DNA of 64,000 bases from Albugo candida (taxonomy: Eukaryota; Oomycota; Peronosporomycetes; Albuginales; Albuginaceae). Both the position numbers and the translations under genes were made by a program. This document shows, piece by piece, positions 21,201 to 33,700 of the stretch. The stretch spans positions 248,001 through 312,000 of the forward strand of contig CAJNAR010000169.1 of NCBI GenBank assembly GCA_905220665.1, read 5' to 3'. Below the pieces are notes generated by a model that had not been told where the DNA came from, did not search any database, and saw only the letters and a program-made list of their open reading frames with translations. Every line of letters starts with the position of its first letter. The first letter of the stretch is position 1.

Positions 21201-22753
21201 ATGCTGCAATTGAATGCTTTGATTGCGGGTTACGAAACCGTGGGCGATCACACTGAATACATCATTCAGGTAAATTGCTCACTTATTATCGAACGCATAA
21301 AATTACTGCATGTTTTATCTAGATCAACTGTCAAATGGGAAGCTGGATGATATCGAGACGCTTTAGTGATTTTGATCATCTTCATGCGCGATTAAATCGT
21401 CGATTTGGAGACCTCATTGAAGCGAAGCTCCCAGAAAAGCAATGGTTTGGAAGGTAAGTACTGCTCCGTTAAATTGAAAATCGCACAAATCCATGATTAT
21501 AATCCTGATGGAACCCGCCTGATTTATTGTGGCTCCTACTTTTGATGTGACGCTCAACAACGCTGGTTGAGTTGAATTGATAATTTCGCATAAGTTTTGG
21601 TGGTTTATTTTGTATTTCTTGAAGAAGAAGAGCACAATGGATGCTGACCTCAAAAGCGGCAGATGACAGTGTGATGTATCTACATCACAAAAATCACTTG
21701 ATCTTATCTGAAACCTTACTAATAAGCCAGAATGCCGAATGCTATACGAAGAGATCGTTCTTACTCCCAGCTGCACGTCACGTCGCTGTAGGAAAGTCAC
21801 GAGGATCCTGGTGGTAAGAATACTATATATTCTGATGTTCCATCCATGAGATTTTGCTGGCGATTTTTATGAGTGGTGTCCACTAGACGCAACATGCACA
21901 CTATAATTCTCGCTTTGTAGATTTGATTCTCAATTTCTGGCCAAGAGGAAGGAAAAGCTGCAGCAATATCTTGGTACCACGCTCTTGTATACCGATGCTT
22001 TATTGCCTCACCGCAGCTGTATCTGTTCTGCCTCAAGCGAAACTTTTGAATGTACCTGGAATTCTGGATGATGTTTCTTTATGTCGATTCTTGGACGTCG
22101 AAAAGCATCTGGATCCGAATGGAGAACTTGTCTTGGGACTTGAAACACGTAGCAGCGGAGGTGGCAATGCGTGTAGATCCAGCGGATTTCCAATAAACAG
22201 AAATGGTATTTTCACGGAGCAAGACAGGCTGAATGCAATCGTGGATCATGCAGCTCATGCCTTTATTGATATCAATCAAGTTTCAGAACCACTCGAAGCA
22301 GAACAAGTTCGGCAACGCAGAAGCGAGATATTCAATATCGCCCATACGTCATCTAACGAGCAGAAAATCAGCGAACACTTTACATCTACTCTGCAGAATT
22401 TCGCCGTATGCGTTCCAGCAGCTGATAATATTCTCACTGAGGCAAAGCTATTGTCCTACTTGGAGGCGTCAGATGATGCTTCTCTACCAGAAAATTCGGC
22501 GGATCAGCGCATGGAAATACTATCATTTGAACAACAGAGAGAACTTATCGAAACTTGTAGAACCCAAGTGGAAGCTGCTGTGAACAAGAAGCTAGACGCA
22601 AAAGCAATTGACGTGGTAGTTGTTATTGACACATTGACACTACCTTCGGATTCATCAGAAGTCGATAAAAACACGACTTTGGCAGCAGCTCGCTCCTTAA
22701 CGACACAGTCTAATGCAAGGATGAACAATCCGACGGAAGAATTCACAGATTAG
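21201..22753 (+). CDS. PX-domain phosphoinositide-binding protein
   Basis: Four exons: 21201-21269, 21323-21453, 21921-21973 and 22017-22753, giving 329 residues. The PX domain covers about residues 1-110: LNALIAGYETVGDHTEYIIQ, then WMISRRFSDFDHLHARL with the R-R-[FY]-S-D-F motif whose Arg contacts the PI3P 3-phosphate, then R-F-D-x-x-F ... R-K-E-K-L-Q-Q-Y-L and VSLCRFLDV. PX proteins bind endosomal membranes. The rest is acidic and low in motifs, with a possible coiled stretch near FEQQRELIETCRTQVEAAV. The third intron is 43 bp, the second 467 bp; the latter is very long for this genome. The gene ends about 335 bp from the convergent RING gene. Confidence 0.8.
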
Positions 22754-23088
22754 AGCGATGCAGGAAGGAAAAAGAGCGGTAATCAACATCCATGTTGTTC
22801 ACCTTCTAATGTTATATATGAGGCCACATCTTCGTCCGACACTTTCCGAAAAAATTGAATTATCCTCCTGTAGCTATCATACAGATAGCTCAATGCTGAA
22901 GCGAGGTTGATTTGAGCTTTTGACATGGTAACGGATGCTATAATCGAGGTCTTCGTCAGTAGCTCACAGCCAATTTAGAGACATAGTGTCAACTGTTGTG
23001 TCTTTCGGTTCATCGAACTGATCCAACACATTCCGTCACTTGAAGCTCAAACGATGTCGACCAACTAAAGAGGATGTCTTGGATCATC
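22754..23088. other. Convergent 3' intergenic region
   Basis: About 335 bp between the stops of the PX and RING genes. No coding content, repeat or RNA gene is seen. Confidence 0.5.
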
Positions 23089-25102
23089 TCATATTCTCAT
23101 GATGCGCTCCTTCCTGGTAAAAGGCTCATATCGTACCATTTCGCGATCCCAGGGGCATATCTTTGACCTCGAATCCCGCAAGTTCACATCGTCCGCATCT
23201 GACAAGCGATACCAGCAAGTTTGGCACACTTCGTGACGACAGGGCATCATACATACGCTTACAGTGTTGTCACAGCACAATTCGCAAATTCGAGGTTGCT
23301 CTTGTACTGAAGAAGCTGCTGAAGCCTCCTGTTTCGTTCCAGCTATATCACCCAAAATTAGACTCGCTTCGGGAAGAATGATCTGGTTTCCGATGCTTAA
23401 ACGACGCTTTTTCTGCTTCTGCTGTCTGATTGAACAAACGTGGGCATCATCGGCATTCGACGTTGATTCTTGAGAAGCCACAGCTCCAGCTTCTGGGTTG
23501 ATCCTGGCAATATGTCTCAAGCTATCCATCCAGGAGCGATGAGCTGTTTCGAAAGCATCAGAGAGGACAGGTTTGAAATGCTGAATTGCCTTCCTCTTTT
23601 GCTCATCATCAGTGAAGGAGATATACTCTGAGATATCATTCGCTTTAGAAAGATCTGCAACAATTCGTCAATGTGCAGCCTTTCTGATCTCACAACATCG
23701 TCTTACCTGCATGAAACGACTGAACGAATTCCTTGTCGATGATTGAGCTCTCTTTCGGCAGTATGAAAGGCGTCAATGGCACAAAGGTTTTGGTTTTGTC
23801 CAAATCGACTTGGCATGTGAAAATATCTTGATTTATCGTAATTCTTTCGCAACTTTTGAGGTAGCGATCTCGATAATCCTCGACAGATATCTCCTCACCC
23901 GAAATTGTGTCGATGTAGCAAAGTTTTTTTGTACCTTTTGCAACGCACTTTGCATTGGTTTCTCGTTCTCTTACAAGGTCGGCAGCGGTCCAAGACTTTG
24001 TCATTTCATCGACAGTTGTCGACAACCATTGTAAGATACTTTGGCGATGTTCTGGATCGGTAGAAAAATCCGGGTACGAGGTTTTCGTTGGTCCAATACT
24101 ATATCCCGTTTTTTTGTGAATCTACAAATGACGTTAACACCTTTTCGAAGATCAGGATGGATTTCTATCAACCTGATCTGCTAATCTCATTGCTTCCTCT
24201 GTGTCCGCATCCAAGTCGAGATATTGCCGAATCAAGTCTCTGCAATCGTCATCGAGTTCTTGAGATGAGTAATCGGGGACCTCGAACGATTCTGTGACGT
24301 CAGATTGGTCGCGAGCACAGATCAACTCTTGATTGCTGGTGTCTCCCTCACTTTTTAAATCGCTTGACTCGCATGTGAAATCCACACTTGCGTCCGCAGA
24401 AGTTGTATGCTGTGCAAAGGCTAGTACCTTTTGTGTTTTTTGGATAGTATCAATCACTTCATCTCGACTACTAGCCCGATAAAGCGGTCCTACACATTAG
24501 ACATAGGCAGAGTCATTATCACAAAAGATTCCCTCGAGAGCCTCAATCAAACCTGGCATGAAAAAACATTCCAAAATATGGCCGCTCTTGAGCTGGAAAC
24601 AAGCTCCATGGACAGACTCATTGATCGCCGCAGGTTTCACGATTTCAATATCTTCCAAGGAGAAAGCAAGCAGCAGATAGTAATCTTCAATAGTGTTAGA
24701 TGCGTCTCTATCATCAAAAGATCGAGATGCCATCAGAATCTCATGAATTTGTTGTCGTTTGTCGCTATCCGAGTTGATCTTTTGTCTGTAAACGAGTGAG
24801 TCGCTGCGATTTTCGGTGGATGCGTACAAAAAAAAATCTCCAAATCCACTACCAATGAGAGCCCGATTAAATTTTGCAAGAACGTGATGATGCACATCCG
24901 CTGCGCGATGCTCGTACAGCCGTCGCAATGCGCTGTCTTGAACGACATACTGACTGATTGCCACTGTATTAAGGCTTTCAGATACGACTGAGTTCATGGT
25001 CGCCGATGATGTACATTTGTTATCTTTGTCGGAAGAGCCTGATACACCATTAAACAGTGTGAAATAAGACCCAAAGCCATAGCAATCGTCGTCTTCGTCC
25101 AT
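23089..25102 (-). CDS. RING-HC finger protein, probable E3 ubiquitin ligase
   Basis: Start ATG at 25102 (MDEDDDCYGFGSYFTLFNG). Exons continue through introns at about 24,486-24,548, 24,124-24,173 and 23,655-23,705, each GT-AG and in frame, to the stop at 23089; the total is about 600 residues. The C-terminus holds a C3HC4 RING: ICELCCDNTVSVCMMPCRHE, VCQTCW, then CPWDRE. The third Cys ligand pair is spaced by a long loop, as in the CCNB1IP/cgRF1-type RINGs that often follow a partner domain. The N-terminal 450 residues match nothing I know; the segment LCYIDTISGEEISVEDYRDR looks like a folded WW/UBX-type insert but I cannot name it. E3 activity is inferred from the RING only. Confidence 0.75.
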
Positions 25103-26767
25103 AGCTCGGAGATCGCAATCGTACTTGACAGAAAGTTTAAAGTACACAATCGCAGAATGGATTGTGAATCTGTGAATCCGCGAATCACCTCTGACAAATG
25201 CAGAATTATCGAAAGAGACGACAGAAGTACACGCTTTTTGCTGTGAATAATCAATCAGTCTATTGATATAAATGAGCTTATCAGTGAATTACTGATAGAG
25301 AAAGTAGTATCTAAACAGAGGTAGTCGCGTGAAGATCTGAGTTCAAACTCTTGTGCATCGGAAAAGATTGGTGAGGTGTGAGTTCTGGCGTGTATAGCTC
25401 AACTCAATGTGCATCGTTGACGTATTGGAACACGCACGACAATTCTTTGTTGGTTGGGATCATAGAACTGGGGTGAGCCTCGTCGTTTGCGTTACGGGTC
25501 CGCACCGCGTTGCAGGTAATCACGCTTGAACCTGAAGGAATGAATATGCGACGCGGACAACTCCGCCAGATTAGCCAGACTTCCTCCATGCTATCTGGCG
25601 CAAAGGGAAGGGTGATATTATCTATGAAGTTTAATCACTCCTCTGCGTGATGTAAGACCAACTTTATACTAGCAAGTGAACGAAGCAGCGAATGCACTAC
25701 ATTAGAGCGACCCTATCTGTACGTTTCGTCAATCTCAATTGCAAGAAAAGGACCAAAGCTTGCTCTCTGGCAAGCTTTGCATGAATCATCGATTACTAAG
25801 TTGGCTCGGAGTACATGCTTTATGTACATGATGACAATTCAAATCCAAGTGCTCATTGAGACAATGATCCGGCATGGAAAGAGTGAAATCGCTGGAGTCA
25901 AGCTGAAGACATTCCGTCCACCACTTGTTTACTTGGTTGTGAGGAAGGGGAATGTATCGAGCGAATTTTTAAATTAGCACGAATAATTGAATTCAATTCG
26001 AACAAGAGCTTGCATGTTGTGACAGGATTGAGTGGGAAATTCCAAAAAAAGGAATGCGCAATGAGCAGTCTTCAGGAAGCAACAGAAGTAGCACCAGACA
26101 TAGGATTTATGGATGGATATTACTAGTCTACGAACGATCACAATTGTCGAGTCAACACTTCATCAGCGCACTTTGAATACTTGTATTTGCTCACCAGGGC
26201 TGCTTGTTCACAATGGCGACTACCTTCCAAACGCATCACAAACATCATCCGACAAGTAATTTTTAATGTTATCGCTATTTGAGTCGTGTCACATGGTTTC
26301 AATTCAGTTGTGCGGAACACTGACGCGTTTCAATTGAAGCGTATAATGCGTCAAGTTTTCTTCTATCCTCAAGTCCAAGACAATCCACGATTGAAATCGA
26401 ACATGCTCTTCGTACCAACAGATGCATTCATGATTCTTTTCGAAACATACACCATCGCAGCTTTTATTAAGAACCTCGTCGAAATACGTATCGGCCGGTG
26501 TAATGTGCATCTGTAGCAGCGCCTGCTGAAATGTCTCTTATGCCCTTCATATAAGACCAGGTGTTCTGAACAAAATGAAGCAATAATACATAATGCATGC
26601 ACATCATTAACCCAGTTGAGGTAAATACTTTTACATAGCAATCACTTACCACTTATCGCTGGATTCCTACAAATTCCGCATCGCATTCAGTGAAATTGGA
26701 TGGACAGCCAAAGCGAGAACGTAATATTAACCAATCTACCGTCAGCATCACGGGATAATAAGTGGAA
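25103..26767. other. Intergenic region upstream of RING and POLD2 genes
   Basis: About 1.66 kb. Short open frames (for example 25777-25977 and 26286-26516) have no recognisable content. There is no LTR or TIR I can see. Confidence 0.45.
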
Positions 26768-28352
26768 ATGACAAAGAAGGTCGCCCACATTTTCATTGTT
26801 GTCTTGTGCCATTTAAGCAATCTCTACCACTTATAGGAACGCCAACAAGTAGACTATACTCCACTTTATCAGGTACATTGGCTTATTTATCAATTCCGCT
26901 CATTTTCACACCACTTTGAGCAGCGATTTGTGTACAAGAAAAAAAGCTATACACAGCAATATTCTCATCTTTATGTGAATCGTTTGCTCGTACTGCGTAA
27001 TCGGCTTACACAAAAAATCTCTTCTGAAAGCACTAACGTCCCATTACTACCGAGAATAATCGATTTACAAGCAGGCGTCAGATGCATTATTACGGGCACT
27101 GTGCTCAAAGTCCTAAAGAATAAGCCTCGTCTGTTCGAAGCTCTTATCAGCAGTGAACAATCCATTGATTCTTTTCTCAATGTCGGTAAATTAGCTTCGA
27201 ACCAAGGTGAGGATCAGATCATACTTGAGGACGACAGCGGCCGGGTGGAACTGTCTGGCGATATGTTTGATCCAGACGTCTTAGTGACCGGAGTTGTGCT
27301 AGCAGTAGAAGGTCATCTGGGTGACGATGTCCCGGGATTCCAGGTTCAGCAAGTTTTTTATCCTTGCACGAAGCCGCAAAAGCCGCTCGTACAATGCACA
27401 AAATCAAAATATGTCGCATTGGTATCGGGTCTTTCTATAGGATCAGGAAGTACTTCTGTGCATCCAATACGAACGCAACTTTTGTTCGATTATCTTTCAG
27501 GACGTATCGGCACCGATGAGGAGCTAATATTTGTATCGAGTATAGTCCAAACAATCATTGTGGGAGATTCTATCTCATCTGGCCCATCGGCTGATTCTGT
27601 ACGTCGCAATCCGTCTGAATCACCAACTTGCGTTACCACGTCTTCCTCGTTCGATCACAAGAAACATAAAAAAGTATCTCAAGTTCAGGAATACGAGGTA
27701 GCAGCAACTCCACTGCGGGAATTTGACCAGCTTCTCGCCACATTAGTTTCCACAATGCGCGTCGATCTTATGCCTGGTCACTCAGATCCTTCCAACTACT
27801 CGCTCCCACAGCAAGCATTCCACGAATGTCTATTTCCAAATGCGTGTTCCTATAGCTCCTTAAGGCTTGTCACCAATCCGTACGATGCAGAAATAGGCAA
27901 CATTCGGTTTTTGGGACACGCAGGCCAGCCGTTAGAAAGCATTATACAAAGTACGGGAAGCAGATCACAGGATCCGGATACCTCCAACAAGAATAGAGTC
28001 ACCAAGGACAATGCACTCAATTGCTTAGAGCGCTGTCTATTGTGGAACCACATCGCTCCTACAGCTCCAGATATGCTTTCGTGCTTTCCAGCCGCTGACG
28101 AAGACCCCTTTATCATCGATGAAATGCCGCACGTTTTCTTTGCCGGTAACCAAAAACATTTTGAAACTCGAATGTGGAATGGTAAATACTTCTGGTATTA
28201 CAGTGTCCTCACTATCTCATTTGTTTCAATCAGGCGCTGGGAATGATAGTGGTGTGCGAATTATCTCTGTACCGTGTTTCAGTGAGAGTGGCAAGATCGT
28301 CCTCGTAGATCTGCAGGATTTATCGTGTTTCCCGATTACGATTCAGGCTTGA
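26768..28352 (+). CDS. POLD2: DNA polymerase delta small (B) subunit
   Basis: I read a tiny first exon (MTKK, 26768-26779), an intron, a second exon giving ERQQVDYTPLYQ, an intron of about 51 bp, then a long exon from about 26,924 starting RFVYKKKSYTQQYSHLY, as in POLD2 proteins. The OB-fold region shows DQIILEDDSGRVELSGDMFD and PDVLVTGVVLAVEGHL. The inactivated phosphoesterase-like domain follows (KYVALVSGLSIGSGS ... RVDLMPGHSDPSNYSLPQQA, and ...NPYDAEIGNIRFLGHAGQPL). A final intron (about 28,182-28,233) leads to the last exon (IISVPCFSESGKIVLVDLQD). It is the accessory subunit of the replicative polymerase, binding POLD1 and POLD3. The short first exon is the least certain part. Confidence 0.9.
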
Positions 28353-28466
28353 GTTCTGGGCTTATCCACGGTCATAACAGTGCTCCTTATGAACGATCAA
28401 TAGAAGTACTTGAACAGCAAATGACATTGATAAGGAACTTTAGCTCCAGTTTGTTCATCACATTTA

Positions 28467-29660
28467 CTACAGGAAACTCGCACGACGGCTAGGGAGTCCA
28501 TTGGCAGCAAACAAATATCTTTGAAGAAAAAAGCCCGCGATATCGGCAAGGATGACGCCAAAGGTATCCCCTATTGACGTCGCACTCAACGCGAATTCCA
28601 CCCAATCTGGCTTGGCTTGGCTGGCTAGAAGCGTGTATGCGTTCACATAGACACTTCCACCCAGAATGCCGGCCATAAAGGTAAAACAAAGCAGGGACCA
28701 ATTATACCAAAAGTGCCAGATAGCCACGGATACGAAGAATACAAGTAAAAGGACTTGCAAGAACGCAAATACGAATAGGGTGGACATAGACGCTTGCCAG
28801 ATTCCTCCCGTGGATCGAGCGAGGAAAACACCAAATTGATACATTAGCCCTGCAGTCGAGTAGAATTTCGCTCGGGCAATGGGATTTGTTATCGGAAATC
28901 CGATAGAAGACCACACACCGCTTTGCATAGTGTATTCCGCAAAATATACCAACAAAAGTGGAAGGATGTATGGCCAAAGAGAGATGGTCACCGACAATTT
29001 TGCCCGGAATGTATGAAACTCTGCAGCCCGGTTGGTATTATTCTTTCCCACCAATTGATAGTTGTGTTCGGCAGCTCGACATCTTGAAGGCTGGATGGAG
29101 AGCTTGGACGTATCGAGTATCCCGAAGAAGATCATGGCGTACAGAAAAGGGAAGATACAAGCAAGCAGGAGCGTAGTGGTAAAGGTCCATCCCAGACCCA
29201 TTCGAAACAGGGCAATCCACACGTATCCACCCACACCAGCAAGTCCCGTACCGCTTGCCCAGCATGTGAGGCATTTTCGACTGTGATAGAAGGAAGCCAT
29301 CGCAAGATAGGTAGGCTCCATCATTCCAGACTGTAGTCCTGAAAATGCGATTCCAAGCAGTTGAAGCCACAGGGAGGATCCGAATGCGAGAAGCAGAAAG
29401 CTCGTTAGCATGCATCCTGCACCCAAGAAAGTACGTTCTCGATAAGAGATCAAATGGAACCAATACGGCCCGATGAGTTTGACAAGTAATGCAGGAAATA
29501 TATCGAAGAAGTATACCAAACCAACGCCATCAGAGACAATATCTTGAGCACTTGCAAGTATAATCACATACCCAATGTTGTTGAGGAATCCTAAACTCCA
29601 AAATGCTATGAGATTTCGACGTTCTTCCTTTCCAGCTTTGAATGCTTCTAAGCCAGTCAT
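28467..29660 (-). CDS. CLN3: CLN3/battenin-like lysosomal membrane protein
   Basis: An intact 397-residue single-exon gene with about 11 membrane helices. The start MTGLEAFKAGKEERRNLIAF leads into WSLGFLNNIGYVIILASAQD, the CLN3 signature at helix 1 (N-N-x-x-Y-V-[IV]-x-L-[AS]-[AS]-A-x-D). Other conserved blocks are GLQSGMMEPTYLAMASFYHS and TGLAGVGGYVWIAL, and the C-terminal ALSATSIGDTFGVILADIAG. CLN3 proteins are vacuolar/lysosomal, linked to glycerophosphodiester and basic amino-acid export. Convergent with POLD2 (114 bp between stops). It is the last confident host gene before the mobile-element block. Confidence 0.87.
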   Translation of the reverse strand: MTGLEAFKAGKEERRNLIAFWSLGFLNNIGYVIILASAQDIVSDGVGLVYFFDIFPALLVKLIGPYWFHLISYRERTFLGAGCMLTSFLLLAFGSSLWLQLLGIAFSGLQSGMMEPTYLAMASFYHSRKCLTCWASGTGLAGVGGYVWIALFRMGLGWTFTTTLLLACIFPFLYAMIFFGILDTSKLSIQPSRCRAAEHNYQLVGKNNTNRAAEFHTFRAKLSVTISLWPYILPLLLVYFAEYTMQSGVWSSIGFPITNPIARAKFYSTAGLMYQFGVFLARSTGGIWQASMSTLFVFAFLQVLLLVFFVSVAIWHFWYNWSLLCFTFMAGILGGSVYVNAYTLLASQAKPDWVEFALSATSIGDTFGVILADIAGFFLQRYLFAANGLPSRRASFL

Positions 29661-30953
29661 TACTAAGGTAAATTAAGGTGATTGTATCAATTGGAAGAGG
29701 CATCGTTTTCAGCTGGGCCAGCTGGCCAGCTCTCAAAATCTTAGCTGCCTCGACTTATGTACACGCTAGAAGCGCAGACACGTCGAATTTGAGATAGAAA
29801 TAGAATTGATTGAGATGAATGGTTACATTTCCTTACACCATGCCAGTCTTTATTATCCACTTTGATCGATCGCTTATTGTTTATCGGCCGAGTGAGCGTC
29901 ATACTACATGATGGTCGCAAACGTGCACGGCTGGTGGAAAACAATGACAAGAAATTATGCTTCCTTCAGAACATTTGCTTTATCAAAATGCTCTCGAAGG
30001 CGCTCTGCAATCGAAAAATTGATGTGTTACGCGACAAAATGTTTCCGATTGTAAGCATTTACTCTATCCTGCAATCATTTCGACAAAACCATTTCTCGTA
30101 CAACCATCCATGATCAGAAGGATCGTGCGAAGTCGTAACATAAAGCAGCCAATAAAATAAGTTTATGGTTGAATCTGAAGCATTCACTCGAGATATATTA
30201 TCTGTTGATTTCATAGCGGTATAAAAAGCCCGCCTGCATCAAACTTTGTTGCGAAAACTTGGTCACGACAGCGCCGAGAAGCCAGGATTCAATGTGTTGC
30301 CTAAGGAAGTCCTAGATGTACCGGACAAAGCTGCCAAACCGCTTCACTTGCTTTCAAATTTCCACCGTATTCATGGAATCATCGGCAGTAAAGCAAAGTA
30401 TGATGTGAGTGATTCTTGTGCAACCATTACATAAATCTTAGGTTGGGACTCCAGGTATCGCTTGTAAACGTAAGCACTACAACCCCACTTTAACAAATTT
30501 GAAACCTGTTAATGGTTGACTGTGCCGTACAACAGATCTTCTAGTATTAACTGTAGTGCATTTCTAAATACGTTTTCACTACTTACTGCCACAGACAAAA
30601 CACATCTGCTTAACTAATTTGTGTAAAATTAAGCTTCCACTATGATCACAAAGAGCCCACCCTAGCGATTTCCAGTGTGTCGCTCATGAGCTTTAGCTAT
30701 ACGGTCAGAGGCTTGAGAATTCATTTCAAAATAATTGTAGTTAGAACAGGTGAGTTATTTCTCAGATGTTTCATGGTGTTGGGTCTGGAGCGGATCCGTA
30801 GTTGGGTCACGGGGTGGGATCTGGGTACAGGGTAGCGGATTTACGGAATAATAAGGAGTGGTGGCTAGATAGGCCAGACTTTTAACCACCAAAAGATAAA
30901 CTACAGGGGCCGTGTTAACGAGAGCAGCGAGGCTGCGTTTCGAAGTGCGGACT
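29661..30953. other. Gene-poor boundary region
   Basis: About 1.3 kb upstream of CLN3 and before the first LTR. A short open frame at 30246-30434 has no recognisable content. A run of G-tracts at 30804-30832 is described separately. Confidence 0.45.
30804..30832 (+). other. G-quadruplex-forming motif
   Basis: Five runs of three or four G (GGG-TCAC-GGGG-T-GGG-ATCT-GGG-TACA-GGG) with loops of 1-4 bases fit the standard G4 pattern on the plus strand. Confidence 0.6.
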
Positions 30954-31251
30954 TGCTGAAAGTTTTGAATTGCACTCGTTGCAATAGAGGTAGAAGTAAA
31001 AGTAAAATATATTTAGCATTAACCTTCTATGTTAATACTACAACATGCATGTGCAACGGCATCACAAACTTGACTATGTCACTTTTCACATGACGTCCGT
31101 CTGGTACCACGTGGTGACCGTCTCTATTTGTTTCATCTGTCATGTTGTCACCAAAACAGCCGTTCAGGTGAGGTCGGACTTTACCTGTAATGGGTCTTGC
31201 AGTTGACGCGCAAACCCTTGACGAACTGTCAGGAAACGATCTCTTCTAACA
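30954..31251 (-). repeat. 3' LTR of copia A
   Basis: Direct repeat partner of 35061-35359, with several scattered mismatches; ends in ctaaca (plus strand), the inverse of TGTTAG. Confidence 0.88.
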
Positions 31252-31357
31252 CCCCTCCTCGACGTCATCATGGATGGCCTCCAACTTGAACATACCCCGC
31301 AGGCCCGAGATCCTTGGTGCTGATAGTGGCTTCGTCAGCAGATCCGCCATTATATCA

Positions 31358-31786
31358 TTAGACTTGACAAAACTTGCTCACGACACCCAAATCTTTTGTT
31401 TCGAGCGACACCATGTTGTCGAAAAAATTCCCAACGACATCGTTTGAGGTCCCGGTGAGCAACAAATCGTCGACATATACACCAACAACCGTAACATTCC
31501 CATCAGAATCTTTAATGTACAGAAACATGTCTTTTGTACACTCCTTGAACCCAAGATCGACCAACTTCGAGTGCAATAGCTTGCTCCATAGCCTTCCAGC
31601 TTGATTCAGGTCATAAAGCGACTTTTTCAACAATAGATCAAGCTCTTTCGTATGGTAAACTCCATGTTGCCTCAAGATATCTTGAACGACTTGCATTCCG
31701 CTTGGCATTCTCATGTATATGTCAGTGTCTTTTTCCTTTTCTGCCCTGACATATGCATTTGGTACGTCACCATGACGTGCCGTCAC
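31358..31786 (-). pseudogene. Copia A reverse transcriptase fragment
   Basis: Contains DVPNAYVRAEKEKD, LYDLNQAGRLWSKLL and the active-site VGVYVDDLLLTGTSND (YVDD). It ends right after ETKDLGVVSKF where the internal deletion begins, so only the fingers/palm part of RT remains. Confidence 0.85.
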
Positions 31787-31919
31787 GTTTCATCGACGAG
31801 AGAGTACCAAGATCACCTTTACGGTACCAAGTTCCATACCGCAGCGAGAGTCAAAGTGTAATCGATTCCAAAGAATTGATCATGCAACTAGTCTTGCCTT
31901 ATATCTCTCCACATTTCTA

Positions 31920-33065
31920 TCAGCATCTTCTTCGTCTTGAAAACCCACTTGTTGTGGAGAACGTGTGAGTCTTTAGGTGGACTACCACTATCCACACATC
32001 ATTTGCCTCCAAAGCTTTCAGCTCTTCATTTGTAACCACAAACCATTTATCCTTGCTAGCGCCCTTAACAGCCTCGCCGTAGTTTCTTGGATCTTGTTCT
32101 CTGATAGTGCTGACAACGTCTTGGACTTCAATAATGTTACCATTATCACTCCGCTTATCGACTTTATCGCATCTTGACCGTGTCAGGTATCGGTCACGTG
32201 TCCATCCGGGCGATCGGCCTTTCGTTGGGCGCTTGAAATGGTTGCCATCAAGCTCCTCCTGACCTTCAATACCATGCAAATCCTTCACCAATACATCGTC
32301 TTGAATGCCGGTCAGGGTTTCAACATTCCGAACATGCTGAGTTACCACCAAAACACGCTCCTTTGGTATATAGAACCGATATCCCTCTATCTCATCGTCC
32401 TTTCCGATGATGATTGCCGCATTCCCGCGCACGCCCAAAGATTTGTTGTTAGTTTTAAGGTGCACCGTGCATGGGGAGCCAAAGAACATAATGTCACTTA
32501 AGACCGATCTTTTCTTGGTTAACATCTCAATAGGCGAGATCCCACCTTCATTTGCCTTGGTAGAACTTCGATTTAGGATGTAGGATGCATATTCGGTAGC
32601 ATAACCCCAGAACTTTAAGGGTAGCTCACTTGCGAACACCATGCTCCGCACCATGTTCATGATGGTTCGATGCATCCTTTCAGCTTTGCCATTACTTGCC
32701 TGCTTATTTCTTTCACTTACTTGTCGTAAGACACCAGTTTTCTTGCAAAACACGTCCAGAAGTTCGTATTTGCCTCCACCGTCTGTGCGCAGGACGTGTA
32801 TACGGTAACTAAAATGCTTTTCAAAGAACACCAAGAGATTATTGAACTTCATCGCAGCAACATCCTTAGTCTTCGCGAGGAACACTCGGCAATACCTTGA
32901 CCGATGATCGATAAAGTTGATCAGATACCTATTACCAAGTCTATCACGGGAATCATGGGACCTTTTAGGTCGGAACAGATGACGCCACCAATGACATCGA
33001 TGGGCGAATTCAATCTGATTTCGTTTCATGAATGCGCGTTCTTCATCTGCTTGCCTTGTGCGCAT
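31920..33065 (-). pseudogene. Copia A integrase region
   Basis: Retroviral-type integrase core: NFIDHRSRYCRVFLAKTKD (first Asp), VLRTDGGGKYE (second Asp), SNGKAERMHRTIMNMVRSM (catalytic Glu). It then leads into the linker before RT (SKDKWFVVTNEELKALEAND). The frame is open over 381 codons. Confidence 0.85.
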
Positions 33066-33700
33066 GCAAAGCAGTTAATACGCCTAGCATCAATAAGTTT
33101 GATACCAGAGGCAGGGTCGGTGGCCATCTTGATGATTATGTCGTAACGCAAATGACCAAAATGACGATAGAACTGTCACAAATTTCCACCCGTGTTGTGT
33201 TCGTGTTCATCACCACTCCCGATTGTCATAACCGCCTCCTTTGGTGAACCAAATCCACGAAAATCGTTCATCAGAATACCATCGTAAACTGAAACGACAA
33301 AAACATCATTGATACGATCAACGTCCATGATGGGTGCACCTCCAGGGTGAGATACCATGACACTACTCCCTCCAAGGTATTCAAGTGCACATCCCTTCTT
33401 TTCCAATTTACCGAAGGAAATGATGTTACGCCCCAAATTGGATGCGTATTGAACATCGAGAAGTCAGATGGTATTCACAATACCACGTGCCTTAAATCGG
33501 ATCACCACACTTCCTTGTATGGTGATCCTTAAGGGTACCCCATCAGAAGCTGCGGTGAAACATTCGTTTCGGTAGTCGACCGCATCGTCGAGCAGTCTCA
33601 AGTCATTGACCAAACGTCTTCCTGAGCAGCTGTCCAAAACCCAGTTGCTGGTTGAGCTGGATCGTCGATCGCTAACCGTTAGAATGAAATCTTCAACCTG

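Noticed and set aside
26286..26641. Overlapping short frames on both strands
   Set aside because: No recognisable content and overlapping frames on opposite strands.
30246..30434. 62-codon plus-strand frame near the boundary
   Set aside because: Composition is protein-like but I find no family match, no start context and no exon partners.
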